This document shows, piece after piece, positions 8,223 through 17,960 of a stretch of DNA of 64,000 bases. Below the pieces are notes generated by a model. That model saw only the letters and a program-made list of their open reading frames with translations. It was not told the origin of the DNA and ran no database searches. Source of the stretch: G036327475 sp036327475. GTDB taxonomy: Bacteria > Pseudomonadota > Gammaproteobacteria > Enterobacterales > Enterobacteriaceae. The stretch spans positions 1,674,001 to 1,738,000 of the forward strand of contig NZ_CP132913.1 of NCBI RefSeq assembly GCF_036327475.1, given 5' to 3'. Position 1 is the stretch's first letter. Each line of letters begins with the position of its first letter. The position numbers and the translations under genes were made by a program.

Positions 8223-10094
8223 ATGAATAAAGATCATAAGCAGTCGCTTCCGGCCGTCACGCTTGCCGCAATAGGCGTCGTGTATGGTGATATTGGTACC
8301 AGTCCTTTATATACCTTACGTGAATGTCTTGTTGCCGGCTATTATGGTTTTGGAGTTGAACGCGTGGCGGTGTTTGGTTTTTTATCTCTCATTTTCTGGC
8401 TCCTGATCCTGATTGTCTCGCTGAAATACCTTCTCTTCGTCATGTGCGCCGACAACGCCGGCGAAGGCGGCATTCTGACGCTGATGTCGCTCGCGGGTAG
8501 AAATACCGGCGCTAAATTGACGCCGATATTAGTGATGATTGGCCTTATCGGCGGCAGCTTCTTTTATGGCGAAGTAGTGATCACGCCTGCTATCTCGGTC
8601 ATGTCGGCGATAGAGGGCTTACAGATTGCCGCGCCATCGCTACAGGAATTTATTGTACCGCTCTCCGTAGTGGTGCTAACCCTACTGTTTTTCATTCAAA
8701 AGAAAGGCACCGGCAGCGTCGGCAAACTTTTTGCACCGGTAATGCTGGTATGGTTTCTCACGCTGGGTGTTCTGGGTGTGCGTAGCATTATCGGTAATCC
8801 TGAAGTGCTGTATGCCCTCAATCCGAAATGGGCTATCGCCTTTTTTGCTGAATATCAAACCGTTTCTTTTTTTGCTCTCGGGGCAGTGGTGCTGGCCATT
8901 ACCGGCGTGGAAGCGCTGTATGCCGATATGGGGCATTTCGGTAAATTGCCCATCCGCATCGCCTGGTTTAGCGCAGTGCTGCCGTCCCTAGTACTGAATT
9001 ATTTCGGTCAGGGCGCGCTGTTACTGTCATCACCGATGGCAATCAAAAACCCTTTCTTTTTACTCGCTCCCGATTGGGCGATGATTCCTCTTCTTATTCT
9101 CGCGACGCTTGCCACGGTTATCGCTTCTCAGGCGGTGATTTCCGGCGTGTTTTCCTTGACCCGCCAAGCGGTGCGTCTTGGATATTTGCCGCCGATGCGC
9201 ATCATCCATACCTCCGATATGGAAGTTGGGCAGATTTATATTCCTTTCATCAACTGGTTGCTGTATATCGCCGTGGTACTGGTGATTGTCAGTTTCGAGC
9301 ATTCCAGTAATCTGGCGGCGACCTACGGTATCGCAGTGACCGGTGCCATGGTACTAACCAGCATCCTGTCTTGTACCGTGGCCAGAAAAAACTGGCATTG
9401 GAACCTGTTGCTGGTAGCAGTGCTGTTGCTGGCGCTATTGTGTCTCGATGTGCCCATGTTCGCCGCCAATGCGCCCAAGATTTTCTCCGGCGGCTGGCTA
9501 CCGCTGCTGTTGGGATTCCTGATGTTTGTCGCCATGACGACCTGGAAAAGCGAGCGATTCCATTTGCTGCGCCGAATCCACGAGCACGGGAATTCCCTGG
9601 AGGCGCTCATTGCCTCATTGGAAAAATCGCCGCCGATGCGGGTACCTGGCACCGCCGTGTTTATGTCGCGCGCCATGAACGTCATTCCTTTTGCCCTGCT
9701 GCATAACCTAAAACACAACAAAGTCCTGCATGAGCGCGTGGTATTGCTGACACTGTGCACAGAAGATGCACCTTTTGTGCATAATGTACGACGGGTCACC
9801 ATTGAAGCACTGTCGCCAACTTTCTGGCGCGTGGTAGCCAATTATGGTTACAAAGAGACGCCAGATATGGAGGAGATCTTCCACCGCTGCGGGTTGGAGG
9901 GACTATCATGCCGGATGATAGAAACGTCTTTCTTTATGTCCCATGAATCGCTGATTCTAGGGAAGCGGCCCTGGTACCTCATGGTGAGGGGGAAGCTGTT
10001 CATGGCCTTAAGCCGCAATGCCCTGCACGCGCCGGATCAATATCTCATCCCGCCTAACAGGGTCATTGAGTTGGGAACGCAGATAGAGATCTAG
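8223..10094 (+). CDS. kup: Low-affinity potassium uptake protein Kup (TrkD)
   Basis: Kup is a K+/H+ symporter of the KUP/HAK family in the inner membrane, important for potassium uptake at low pH. The 623-residue product matches the E. coli length (622). The family signature GDIGTSPLYT (residues 23-32) and the first-helix region are intact, about 12 hydrophobic segments follow to residue 430, and then a hydrophilic C-terminal domain with EIFHRCGLEG. The start at MNKDHKQSLPAVTL is the conserved one. It stands alone, with decayed genes on both sides. Its rpm is proton-coupled, so it still relies on a proton gradient that F0 can no longer make by ATP hydrolysis. Confidence 0.95.
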   Translation: MNKDHKQSLPAVTLAAIGVVYGDIGTSPLYTLRECLVAGYYGFGVERVAVFGFLSLIFWLLILIVSLKYLLFVMCADNAGEGGILTLMSLAGRNTGAKLTPILVMIGLIGGSFFYGEVVITPAISVMSAIEGLQIAAPSLQEFIVPLSVVVLTLLFFIQKKGTGSVGKLFAPVMLVWFLTLGVLGVRSIIGNPEVLYALNPKWAIAFFAEYQTVSFFALGAVVLAITGVEALYADMGHFGKLPIRIAWFSAVLPSLVLNYFGQGALLLSSPMAIKNPFFLLAPDWAMIPLLILATLATVIASQAVISGVFSLTRQAVRLGYLPPMRIIHTSDMEVGQIYIPFINWLLYIAVVLVIVSFEHSSNLAATYGIAVTGAMVLTSILSCTVARKNWHWNLLLVAVLLLALLCLDVPMFAANAPKIFSGGWLPLLLGFLMFVAMTTWKSERFHLLRRIHEHGNSLEALIASLEKSPPMRVPGTAVFMSRAMNVIPFALLHNLKHNKVLHERVVLLTLCTEDAPFVHNVRRVTIEALSPTFWRVVANYGYKETPDMEEIFHRCGLEGLSCRMIETSFFMSHESLILGKRPWYLMVRGKLFMALSRNALHAPDQYLIPPNRVIELGTQIEI

Positions 10095-10095
10095 A

Positions 10096-10200
10096 GGTTT
10101 AATCATTCTCATCCAGCAGTTGCTGGCAGATGGCGAAGGCCCGGGCCCTCCCCAGTGAGAATGGTGTCCACGATGGCCTGATGAAGGCCCAGTTTGATGA
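10096..10200 (-). pseudogene. Possible C-terminal remnant of a GntR/FCD-type regulator
   Basis: On the minus strand HQAIVDTILTGE followed, after one frameshift, by ARAFAICQQLLDEND and a stop resembles the last helices of FCD-domain GntR regulators (HxAIxDAIxxGD pattern). Nothing upstream of it is left; it abuts the yhdZ-like remnant. I cannot name the gene, and the family call rests on a short motif. Confidence 0.35.
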
Positions 10201-10249
10201 CATCACCATGGCATTAGAGCGAAAGTAATTTTGGTAAATCGAGCCAAGT

Positions 10250-10845
10250 GGTAAGGATATTATCGACGTGCTGCCAGCAGGCATGAGCGCGACCCTGTCG
10301 GCCACGGCACAAACAACATGATCATTCCGTCTTCAGCCAATTCTATCATGGTATCTAGCACCCCTTTCAATTTCAAGGTCCAGTGCCGCGGTTGGTTCAT
10401 CGAATAATATGATTCTCGGCTTCATGCACAGCAAACTGGCGATCGCGACCCATTGCTGCTGTCCGCCCGACAATTGTCCGGGGAATTTTGCGCATGTTCG
10501 GCAATGCGTACCCGCTCCAATAGTGCATCGCCAGCGCCTCGGCCTCTTTGTTGGCATCTTGCGTACCCGGGTATAGGCGCCAGAATGCGGTTTTGCAGGA
10601 CGGTTAGGTGCGAAAATAGATTGACAGGACGGTTAGGTGCGAAAATAGATTGAAGTGCTGAAATACCATACCGACTTCAGTGCGCACGCACTCGATATTG
10701 CAGAGAACGTCATTAAGCGGGGTACCGTCAACTACAATGTGGTCCTGTTGATGCTCTTCAAGATAGTTGATACAGCGGATCATCGTGAAGTTACCCGACC
10801 CGGAGGGGCCGCATAACACGATAAAACATGGCACTACCCATACCA
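10250..10845 (-). pseudogene. General amino-acid ABC transporter ATPase (YhdZ/AapP type), broken
   Basis: This ATPase would energise uptake of L-amino acids. The Walker A region reads VLCGPSGSG followed by NFT instead of KST, so the key lysine is lost. IRCINYLEEHQQ, VGMVFQHFNLF, the signature PGQLSGGQQQ and Walker B IILFDEPTAALD follow in different frames. A perfect 29-bp tandem duplication (10596-10653) lies in the middle. The end (VADRV.LMPAG) is also shifted. The match is best to the YhdZ/AapP branch, which in E. coli lies near fis, as here. Confidence 0.85.
10596..10653. repeat. Perfect 29-bp tandem duplication in the yhdZ-like pseudogene
   Basis: Two adjacent identical 29-base units (10596-10624 and 10625-10653), each starting CAGGACGGTTAGG. 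The duplication itself adds a frameshift to the pseudogene. It is the longest of a series of similar duplications in this window. Confidence 0.95.
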
Positions 10846-10914
10846 TTATTGATGTTTCCTATTGTAATTATCAAGTTACCCGAAGAGGCGGCGTTATTAT
10901 TCATGTTCATACAA

Positions 10915-11250
10915 ACCTTAATGCTGGAGTCCGGAAAACGCATTTCCAAATGTTGGCTATAGAAACAGAAAATCCAATAAACGAGCGCACCTAAGACATA
11001 ACCTTCAGTGGACATGTACCGTTGCCTGTTTGCACGTTGCTAAACAGATCGAACGACCCGATAATGACCACCAGGCTGGTCTTTTTAATAACGCAATGAT
11101 GGTATTGACCAGTCCGTGGGTTTTTCAATGGCCGAGCGCCATGGATTTCGCCGCCTCGGTTTGATCATTTTGTAGCGTCTGTAGCCAGGCCGCGTACGAC
11201 TTCCGTTATATAGGTGGATTGGAATATGAAACACTCACCAGCGCGCAGAA
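10915..11250 (-). pseudogene. General amino-acid ABC transporter permease (YhdY/AapM type), broken
   Basis: Permease pieces in several frames match the C-terminal third of YhdY: an AYITEVVRGGL-like block (about 11200), VNTIIALLK-like sequence (about 11080), MSTEGYVLGALVYWIFCF (from 11015) and SQHLEMRF. Stops separate them. The N-terminal half is not readable. It is just upstream of the matching ATPase on the same strand, as in the intact operon. Confidence 0.8.
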
Positions 11251-11319
11251 GTTTATCGATTTGGGTTCCTATGGAGAAAAGTCATAGTTATCGTGATCTT
11301 TCAACTTTCCACTAGTGCT

Positions 11320-11871
11320 TGCGTTTGTTATAAATATTTATCAGCAACGAATAGCTAGGGTGATAATAAAACGGCGTCGGTGGCTAAGTAACCTACCTTT
11401 ACGTCCAACATGTTATCCACTTCGTTCAACGGCTGAGTGTTTGAAGTGACTGCTCTTTCTTTACCATAATTCTACTAGATTGTTATCACGGTTAATTTGC
11501 AATCCAATTCCCTTTGCCGAATTACGTAGCACATTGTGCGCTTCGTCAACGTCTTTGCTGCTCGTCACTTTCAACTGATAAGTGTCTACATGTTGTAAGC
11601 AATTAACATGCAATTGGAAATGTTAGGGCTGTTCCTTGATAGCGTCGCGCCTTCGGACAGACTGGAGAAATTACTTATATTTACCGTCGGCAGCTCGACT
11701 TTCATTGATTTCTCCTGAGTGAACAGGTCACCGACTTCACTAAACCGCTAAAATAAATGGTGGTTGAAGAGTGCATTGCGCCTGCCGCGTTCAAGTCGGT
11801 ACGGGTATGTCATGGAAGAAATACTACCCACCATCATTATTGCAACTGTCAAAACAGTTATTTTTTTTCAT
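11320..11871 (-). pseudogene. Fimbrial major-subunit-like pseudogene
   Basis: From an ATG at 11871 the sequence gives MKK followed (after one shift in an A-run) by a signal-peptide-like ITVLTVAIMMVGS, then FSGLVKSVTCSL, a LPTVNIS motif, ISNC, and GIGLQINRDNN further on. The paired cysteines and these spacings are typical of chaperone-usher pilins. Many stops are present. The exact pilus type is not identifiable. A chaperone-like remnant sits directly upstream. Confidence 0.5.
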
Positions 11872-11884
11872 CTTCACATACCTT

Positions 11885-12110
11885 TATTTTAATGATTTTA
11901 CAACACTATCGATGAAATCTTCTCGTTGATATCGCCAAAGTCAGTCAGGGTGTCATAAACGATTTTGCCTACCCTGGCGACGTTTATGTTTTTACAGGGC
12001 ATCGCTTTGCCGGTAAAGGTGTGACCATATTGATGGGTAATACTTGTTGGACGCCTGCCAGGGCTTACTCACAGTGATAAAATAGGGCGTTAGGTTATAA
12101 ACTATTAATT
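11885..12110 (-). pseudogene. Possible PapD-type fimbrial chaperone, C-terminal remnant
   Basis: In two minus-strand frames the pieces FYHCE / TPYFITVSKPW-like, NMVTPLPAKAMP-like and VYDTLTDFGDINEK resemble the second domain of periplasmic pilus chaperones. It directly precedes the pilin-like remnant. Evidence is weak and depends on stitching frames. Confidence 0.35.
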
Positions 12111-12119
12111 TCTCACTTT

Positions 12120-13394
12120 GATAATCTCATTCGATATTTTTCCAGAAAAGGCAATTGCGTTAAAGGTGAGAAAGCAAGAGGCTAACCGATTCCGCGATAA
12201 CGGCGGCCTAGATGCGGAGAAATGCACAAGGCCTACGGTGCGCCGAAGGGGAGTCTAGCCTGTCTGTGCCTGGTTATTTAAAAGTGGGGACGTGACCAGA
12301 ATGAAAGCGTCGCTGGTGCTGGGAAGGGAATGAGAACACAGCGTAGGGAATGCATGAAGCGATGAGGGAGCGAGTGAAACAGAAAGTTTACATTAGCTGC
12401 TCCGAAAAAACCATTTGCTGTTTATCGTAATATTCGGACTGACACCCCACCTCCATCATATCCGTGGAGACAAAATGACAAACTTGCTTCTGATGGAAGC
12501 ACTATGGAGAGACCAACGCCTCTAGCGAGCAAATTTAATGCGAGAGGAAACTTATTCGCCAATTTCACAAATTATTACAAAGTGGCGCTGCCATTTTAAA
12601 CCGCAATTGGCAGGCGAGCAAATTCGCGAAGCAAAAGCGGAAATGTCATCGTAGACCGTAACCTCTGTTGCTAAAGGAACGATGGTATTTTGGAGCAGGG
12701 AGTAGATTCGTTTATCCATAATTTAATTAAATTTTCCTTTAGTAATCTCTGTTTCCAAAAGCGAGTAAGGCAGTGTGAACGTTACACCAAAAAACAGAGG
12801 ATTATCATTGTCAATTATCTTCACTCTAGTGCCGTTATGCAAGCGCTGGCATGCATAACAGTGGGTCACGTCACATTCTCATTCTTTGTTAGAAGTTCAA
12901 TTATGCCTAAAAATAAATTAATAAATTAAAAAATATTACGCGTGATTAAATCTAAACTATGGGAAATACGTTCTATTCCCAAAGGGCACCATTGCGAAGA
13001 GGATCATCTCCGGCTATATCTAAATTCTCATCACGACCGTGCAGTGCATCATAAATATTCCGTTAATGCGCAGTAAACTAAAGGAACCGTAATGATTCAT
13101 TTCAATCTATGCAGGCAATAAGGCCAAAAATGAATATCGACGCTCAGATAAAATGGGCACTCCTACACAAAAATGGGGCACTCTTGTGGCTAAGAGAAAG
13201 CCAAAATAGAAATCGCCGAGCCTTGGCCGATGCCCAGCAGGGTTCTGCATCCCGTTGTCTTTTTCCTCCTCGGTACAGCGAATTTCACAGGGGACGAAGA
13301 GACGCCGGGCGGCGAGCGCGGCGGAGGCGATTGGCCAGGAGATACAAAAGGTGTGATGTTTCTGAGCAAAACAAATCAGTGCGATATGAACTAA
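12120..13394. other. 1.3-kb region with no recognisable gene
   Basis: No protein family is recognisable on either strand. A 79-codon plus-strand reading frame (12690-12929) has no family resemblance or good ribosome site. The part 12600-13100 is AT-rich, whereas 13200-13340 is GC-rich. A near-direct repeat of GGGCACTC lies at about 13157 and 13180. It lies where relatives carry yhdJ, acrEF and yhdVW beside fis, so it is most likely the worn-out remains of such genes. Confidence 0.5.
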
Positions 13395-13691
13395 TTAGTT
13401 CGTGCTGTATTTTTTCAGTTTCTTACGCAAGGTGCCGCGGTTGATGCCCATCATCTGTGCCGCACGTGTCTGATTGCCGCGGGTGTATTGCATCACCATG
13501 TCCAATAAAGGCTGCTCTACTTCAGCCAACACAAGTTCATACAGGTCGTTGACGTCCTGACCGTTCAATTGAGCAAAATAGTTCTTCAGTGCTTGCTTTA
13601 CCGAATCGCGCAGGGGTTTTTGCGTTACCTGATCCTGAGGGTTAACGGTAGAAACGGTCAGTACGTCAGAATTTACGCGTTGTTCGAACAT
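13395..13691 (-). CDS. fis: Nucleoid-associated DNA-bending protein Fis
   Basis: Fis bends DNA and controls rRNA promoters, supercoiling and replication initiation. The 98-residue product is almost identical to E. coli Fis: N-terminal beta-hairpin arms, the dimerisation helices (DSVKQALKNYFAQL) and a C-terminal helix-turn-helix (NQTRAAQMMGINRGTLRKKL), with only the terminal KYSTN differing. Upstream dusB, with which fis is normally co-transcribed, is a pseudogene, so transcription must now pass through or restart within that dead gene. Strong conservation in a decayed setting points to active selection. Confidence 0.97.
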   Translation of the reverse strand: MFEQRVNSDVLTVSTVNPQDQVTQKPLRDSVKQALKNYFAQLNGQDVNDLYELVLAEVEQPLLDMVMQYTRGNQTRAAQMMGINRGTLRKKLKKYSTN

Positions 13692-13712
13692 AGTTCTGTC
13701 TGCTCTTTTCTA

Positions 13713-14300
13713 TTACGTAAGATTTGCAAAGTGTGCCTCCAGCGCCTCCAAGCTGTTCGCTGGGACCTCAATGGCGTTGAATGCACCTAAACTCGTTGTC
13801 GTGGGCACACGCCTGTAAAGCCAGGGTACGTGCTTACTAGCGATGCGAAAGTTTGCCTGGACTATAAAAGTCGTGCAATTTCCTGATATGCTCCATCAAC
13901 AAATGCATCACCTCGCCCAACGGCAGCGGTGACAGTTCCACATTATCCAGATAATGCTGGATTTCCCGGAAGATCCAGGGTCTTTCCTGCGCGGTGCGGA
14001 TCATCATCATGGTATTCGCCCCGGTGTAATCCAGCACCGCTCAGGCTTTCTGCGGGTCAGTAATGTCTCTAAATACTGTCGTACTCCGTAGCGTCGTTAA
14101 ACAGGTAAACACAAGTGTGGCCATGAATCGTGATGGCCTGTATACCACAATCTTCGGCCGATTTGGCGATTTGTATCTGTGATCCGGCGTCCAGTTTGTG
14201 CGAATTTAAGGCTCTGAACAAGCGGTTCGTCACACCGGTCATCGGAGCCGCCATCAAGCAATTAGTGTAGCTGGAAGCGTCTAACACGCATAAACTAAAG
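13713..14300 (-). pseudogene. dusB: tRNA-dihydrouridine synthase B, deleted and frameshifted
   Basis: DusB reduces uridine to dihydrouridine in tRNA. The pieces match E. coli DusB in order: CLMAAPMTGVTNRLFRAL (5' end), then after a deletion of about 110 residues AEDCGIQAITIHG, MLDYTGAN...RPWIFREIQHYLD, and the terminal LEALEAHFAN before TAA (13713-13715). The catalytic region is deleted. It lies upstream of fis in the conserved dusB-fis order and probably still carries the promoter used by fis. Confidence 0.9.
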
Positions 14301-14490
14301 AGAGACCATACTGTATCCGCAAGGGCGCGTATATTACGCATTTTTTTCATCAGATGAAAGGCCAAACTTTGAACAATGCAGTGTCTGTGATCAATGATTT
14401 CGGTCTTTTTGCGCGCGGGAAAACCACTTTTTCATTAAATACATAACGTTAACAAAACTCGTCTATTTTGTGCATTAACAAATTTTTCCT
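14301..14490. promoter_or_regulatory. Likely dusB-fis promoter region
   Basis: This is an AT-rich interval upstream of the dead dusB and downstream of prmA. In E. coli the growth-phase-regulated fis promoter lies here, upstream of dusB. Since fis is intact, this segment is the most probable place for its promoter. I cannot pinpoint the -10/-35 boxes. Confidence 0.4.
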
Positions 14491-14578
14491 CACCCGCCTT
14501 TCAGCACGAGCGCATCATTAAAGTACAGATGACTGCGGCGCGGACCTGGCAGCGTCGCGCCCAAGTTCGCCTTCAGTG

Positions 14579-15368
14579 CTACTGGCCGGTAATGTGGCAC
14601 TGCTCGTCTTTTCTGCCACCGGGAAAGCCGTGACATACGCCTGCACCACGCTCTGCGCCTGGCTGGCCAAAATGCCGGACAGCTCAAGAACCTCGGCCGC
14701 AGCAAATCAATAATGAGCGACACCAGTTCGCACAGCTGTCCGGAGAGGATATTTGCCGTCACCACGTCGGCATGCAGCTCTCGTGGCTGCGCTTGCGGCA
14801 AATACAGTACTAAAGGTCCGTCACGCCGTTACGCTGGGCCGTTGTCGCGGCTGGCCTAAATCGCTTGCGGGTCGATCTCGATGCCGATAGCCTGCGCCGC
14901 GCCGAATTTAAGGGCGGCGATAGCTAGATACCCAAACCACAGCCGATTACTGTCTTGCCGCGCAGCTCAAGACTGTCCAGCCATTGCAGGCACAACGCGG
15001 TTGTCGGGTGCGTACCGGCACGAAAGCCAGGCAAGGACCCATCGCATTGACCGCCTGTGGGTCCGGCTCTGGGAGCCAACTGTGGCAGATTCACAGTTGC
15101 TCACCGAAGCGCATTTGTCCTCCCACTGTTCGTTTATGGGTGAAACCGGCGCCCAGTAGCAGATGCCCCTGGAGAGCGTCCACGGCGACCGTCATGCCAA
15201 CTGTGCATCGGTATCTCCCAACAAGTGTGTCTCGCTCGGTGGCGGCTCATATACAGGGGTATCGTGAGTATCTTCAAAAGTAACCGAGCGCTGCTTTCCG
15301 TCAGCGCGTTGCTTCAGGTATCGGCCAGGTTGGCCGGTGGTGGTGATTTTCAGTTGCATCCGGGGCGT
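14579..15368 (-). pseudogene. prmA: Ribosomal protein L11 methyltransferase, broken
   Basis: PrmA trimethylates ribosomal protein L11. The ancestral start ATG appears as ACG at 15368 (ACG CCC CGG ATG, versus MPW). MQLKITTTG, VTFEDTHDTPVYEP, ADVVTANILSG and the last EKDEQCHITG (needing a shift) match in order. The SAM-binding centre is fragmented by deletions and stops. It overlaps the 3' end of panF, as in the conserved panF-prmA operon. Confidence 0.88.
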
Positions 15369-15369
15369 A

Positions 15370-16560
15370 GCGGCTTGGCCGTCCACAACGGTTGCTTGCC
15401 AGGAACGCCAGCAGGCTTAGCACCAGCGCCAGTACGATCGAGTGAAAGCTGCCCGGCTGCAGGTTGAAACCGGCCAAGAGGGTATAGCTTGTGCCGCCGG
15501 TTATTATGCTGCTTAAGGCGCCGACGGCGTTGGCCAGCTCCCAGTAAAGACCCAGCACCAGCAGCCACAGAAAGACTGCTTCCATGCCACCGAACGCCAG
15601 CAGGTTGAGCCAAATGATCGTTCTCGGCGGACGCCAGGCGGCCAGCAGTAAGACCAGCACTAGCGTGACTAGGCTAGATTGCGCTTAAGCCGGTGTTCGT
15701 TTGTCGCCTGCTTGGGCTGTAGGCTCAATAGAGGTCTTTGATAATGGTGGCTGAAGATTACAAAATCGCGCGTTAATCGTCGACATGATGGCCGCCAACG
15801 GCGCCGCTAGAAAATGTCCGTCAATAGCGGCGTGGTCGCACCATCAGGGTAGAACCACAAAGGTTAGGCACGTTCAGTTCGGGCAATACCGCACGTCCCA
15901 AGGCGCCCGGCTAGGTGCATGCATAGCATTATGCCCCTACCACCACCGTGCCGAGAATTATGCCGCGGTGGACCACTTTACTGTCGCAATAGGATATACA
16001 GCGCACTGCGGCATGATGGGGCAGGCCGATGACACCGAAACACACCAGGAGCCAAAACGAGGTCATGAATTTTGTCGAGGGGATGCCACTCAACGCCTGA
16101 AGGTGAAATAAGCGCCGGATCAATGTGCCGCAATGTTGCCACCGCCGCGCACATACCGTCTGCGGCATGGACCACCGCCACCACAAATGGCGCTGCCCGA
16201 GCAACATCACCAGCCTCGGAAGGCATCATTGAGCACAATTGAGCACACTGGCGCGAAAGCCTCTGAAAGTAGCATAGAACGTGATACTGATCTTGGCAGG
16301 CGAGCGCCGCCGATAAATTGCACTGCCATGGCGTCGATAAATGTCACTAGCAGGCTGGCGCTGACAAACCATACCAATAGTGGGCTACCAAACCAAAGCG
16401 AGCCAAGGGGCGAATTTCTTACCTAGGACACCGAGGGATAACCATACCGCCGGCAACTAAATTATCGATAACAGTACCTAGCCGAGACCATATTTATACG
16501 CCATTCCTGGACCGCCGATGAACGAGATGTCGCTGACAAGGGTGACGTGTAACGCGCAAA
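15370..16560 (-). pseudogene. panF: Sodium/pantothenate symporter, broken
   Basis: PanF imports pantothenate with Na+. Readable pieces from 5' to 3' are FIGGPGMAYKYGLG, LPAVWLSLGVLGKKFA, FMTSFWLLVCFGVIGLPH (about 16050), VHRGIILGTVVVG, AWRPPRTIIWLNLLAFGG, and GALSSIITGGTSYTLL. Frameshifts and stops separate them, and the first 70 or so residues are not found. A 10-bp tandem duplication (16228-16247) lies inside. The loss implies reliance on de novo synthesis or another source of pantothenate. Confidence 0.9.
16228..16247. repeat. 10-bp tandem duplication in panF
   Basis: Two adjacent ATTGAGCACA units (16228-16237 and 16238-16247). Confidence 0.85.
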
Positions 16561-16584
16561 TATAAAGGGCCTTGCCCTGGCGTT

Positions 16585-16616
16585 TAGGTTTCTTGCAATC
16601 TAGGTTTCTTGCAATC
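16585..16616. repeat. Perfect 16-bp tandem duplication at the 3' end of accC
   Basis: Two adjacent units TAGGTTTCTTGCAATC (16585-16600, 16601-16616). The accC stop codon (16600-16602) lies at the junction, and both copies encode the same LQET-stop ending, so the protein is unaffected. It is the one duplication that touches an intact gene, at its very last codons. Confidence 0.93.
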
Positions 16617-17949
16617 TGAGCTTCTTCTCCAGATGATGTATATTGGTGCCGCCTTGCTGGAAATGCTCGTCATTTATGATCTTCAACTGCAAATCGATAT
16701 TGGTTTTAATACCGTCAATAATCAGCTCCGACAGCGCATTTTTCATGCGAGCGATGGCCACGTCGCGGGTTTCACCAAAACAGATAAGCTTGCCTATCAT
16801 GGAGTCATAGAACGGCGGTACAGAGTAACCTGCATAAATATGCGACTCCCAGCGCACGCCCAAGCCGCCTGGCGCATGAAACCGGGTAATTTTGCCTGGG
16901 CTCGGCAGGAAGCTTGTCGGATCTTCGGCGTTGATACGGCATTCCATCGCGTGGCCGGACACCTTGACATCCTCCTGCTTCAAGGACAAGGGCAGCCCGG
17001 CGGCGATGCGCAGTTGTTCTTTGATCAAATCCACACTGGTTATCATTTCGGTAACCGGATGCTCCACTTGGATGCGGGTATTCATCTCGATAAAGAAAAA
17101 TTCACCGTTCTCGTAGAGGAATTCAAAGGTGCCGGCACCTCGATAGCTGATTTCCATACAGGCTTTGACGCAGCGCTCGCCGATAAAGTGGCGCAATTCT
17201 TCTGTAATACCTGGCGCCGGCGCTTCTTCCACCACCTTTTGATGACGACGCTGCATGGAGCAATCGCGCTCCGCCAGGTAAAGGGCGTTGCCTTGACAGT
17301 CAGCTAGCACCTGGATCTCAATATGGCGCGGATTCTCCAGGTACTTCTCCATATAGACTATATCGTTATTGAACGCGGCCTTTGCTTCGGCACGGGTCAT
17401 AGGGATGGAAGCGTCCAGCTCTTTGTCGCTGCAAACCACGCGCATCCCGCGCCCGCCGCCGCCGCCGGAAGCCTTGATGATTACTGGATAGCCGATGTGG
17501 TTGGCGATGGCGCGGTTTTTGTCCATATCCTCACCCAACGGTCCGTTAGAACCGGGGACGCAAGGGACGCCGGCCTTTCTCATCGCGTTAATGGCCGAAA
17601 CTTTATCGCCCATCAGCCTAATGGTTTCTGCGCGTGGGCCGATAAAGATGAAGCCTGAGCGCTCAACCTGCTCGGCGAAATCGGCGCTCTCAGAGAGGAA
17701 ACCATATCCCGGGTGGATGGCCACCGAGCCGGTGATCTCCGCCGCGGAGATGATGGCGGGGATATTGAGGTAGCTTTTCACTGACGGCGGCTGGCCAATA
17801 CAGATTGTCTCATCGGCCAACAGCACATGTTTTAAGTCACGGTCGGCGGTGGAGTGTACCGCCACGGTTTTGATGCCCAGTTCTTTACATGCGCGCAGAA
17901 TGCGCAATGCAATTTCACCACGGTTTGCGATGACGATTTTATCTAGCAT
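16600..17949 (-). CDS. accC: Acetyl-CoA carboxylase, biotin carboxylase subunit
   Basis: AccC carboxylates biotin on AccB using ATP and bicarbonate, the first step of fatty-acid synthesis. The 449-residue product has the family length. The start MLDKIVIANRGEIALRIL is conserved. The glycine-rich ATP-grasp loop (KASGGGGGRGMR, about residue 159), the metal/bicarbonate site EMNTRIQVEHPVTE and AGYSVPPFYDSMIGKL are intact. It is 11 bases downstream of accB and forms the aroQ-accB-accC cluster. It is essential in most bacteria, which fits its preservation. Confidence 0.97.
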   Translation of the reverse strand: MLDKIVIANRGEIALRILRACKELGIKTVAVHSTADRDLKHVLLADETICIGQPPSVKSYLNIPAIISAAEITGSVAIHPGYGFLSESADFAEQVERSGFIFIGPRAETIRLMGDKVSAINAMRKAGVPCVPGSNGPLGEDMDKNRAIANHIGYPVIIKASGGGGGRGMRVVCSDKELDASIPMTRAEAKAAFNNDIVYMEKYLENPRHIEIQVLADCQGNALYLAERDCSMQRRHQKVVEEAPAPGITEELRHFIGERCVKACMEISYRGAGTFEFLYENGEFFFIEMNTRIQVEHPVTEMITSVDLIKEQLRIAAGLPLSLKQEDVKVSGHAMECRINAEDPTSFLPSPGKITRFHAPGGLGVRWESHIYAGYSVPPFYDSMIGKLICFGETRDVAIARMKNALSELIIDGIKTNIDLQLKIINDEHFQQGGTNIHHLEKKLRLQET

Positions 17950-17960
17950 TTGGCGCCTCG

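Noticed and set aside
12690..12929. A 79-codon plus-strand frame as a possible small novel gene
   Set aside because: No ribosome site, no similarity, AT-rich decayed context; kept only as part of the unassigned region.
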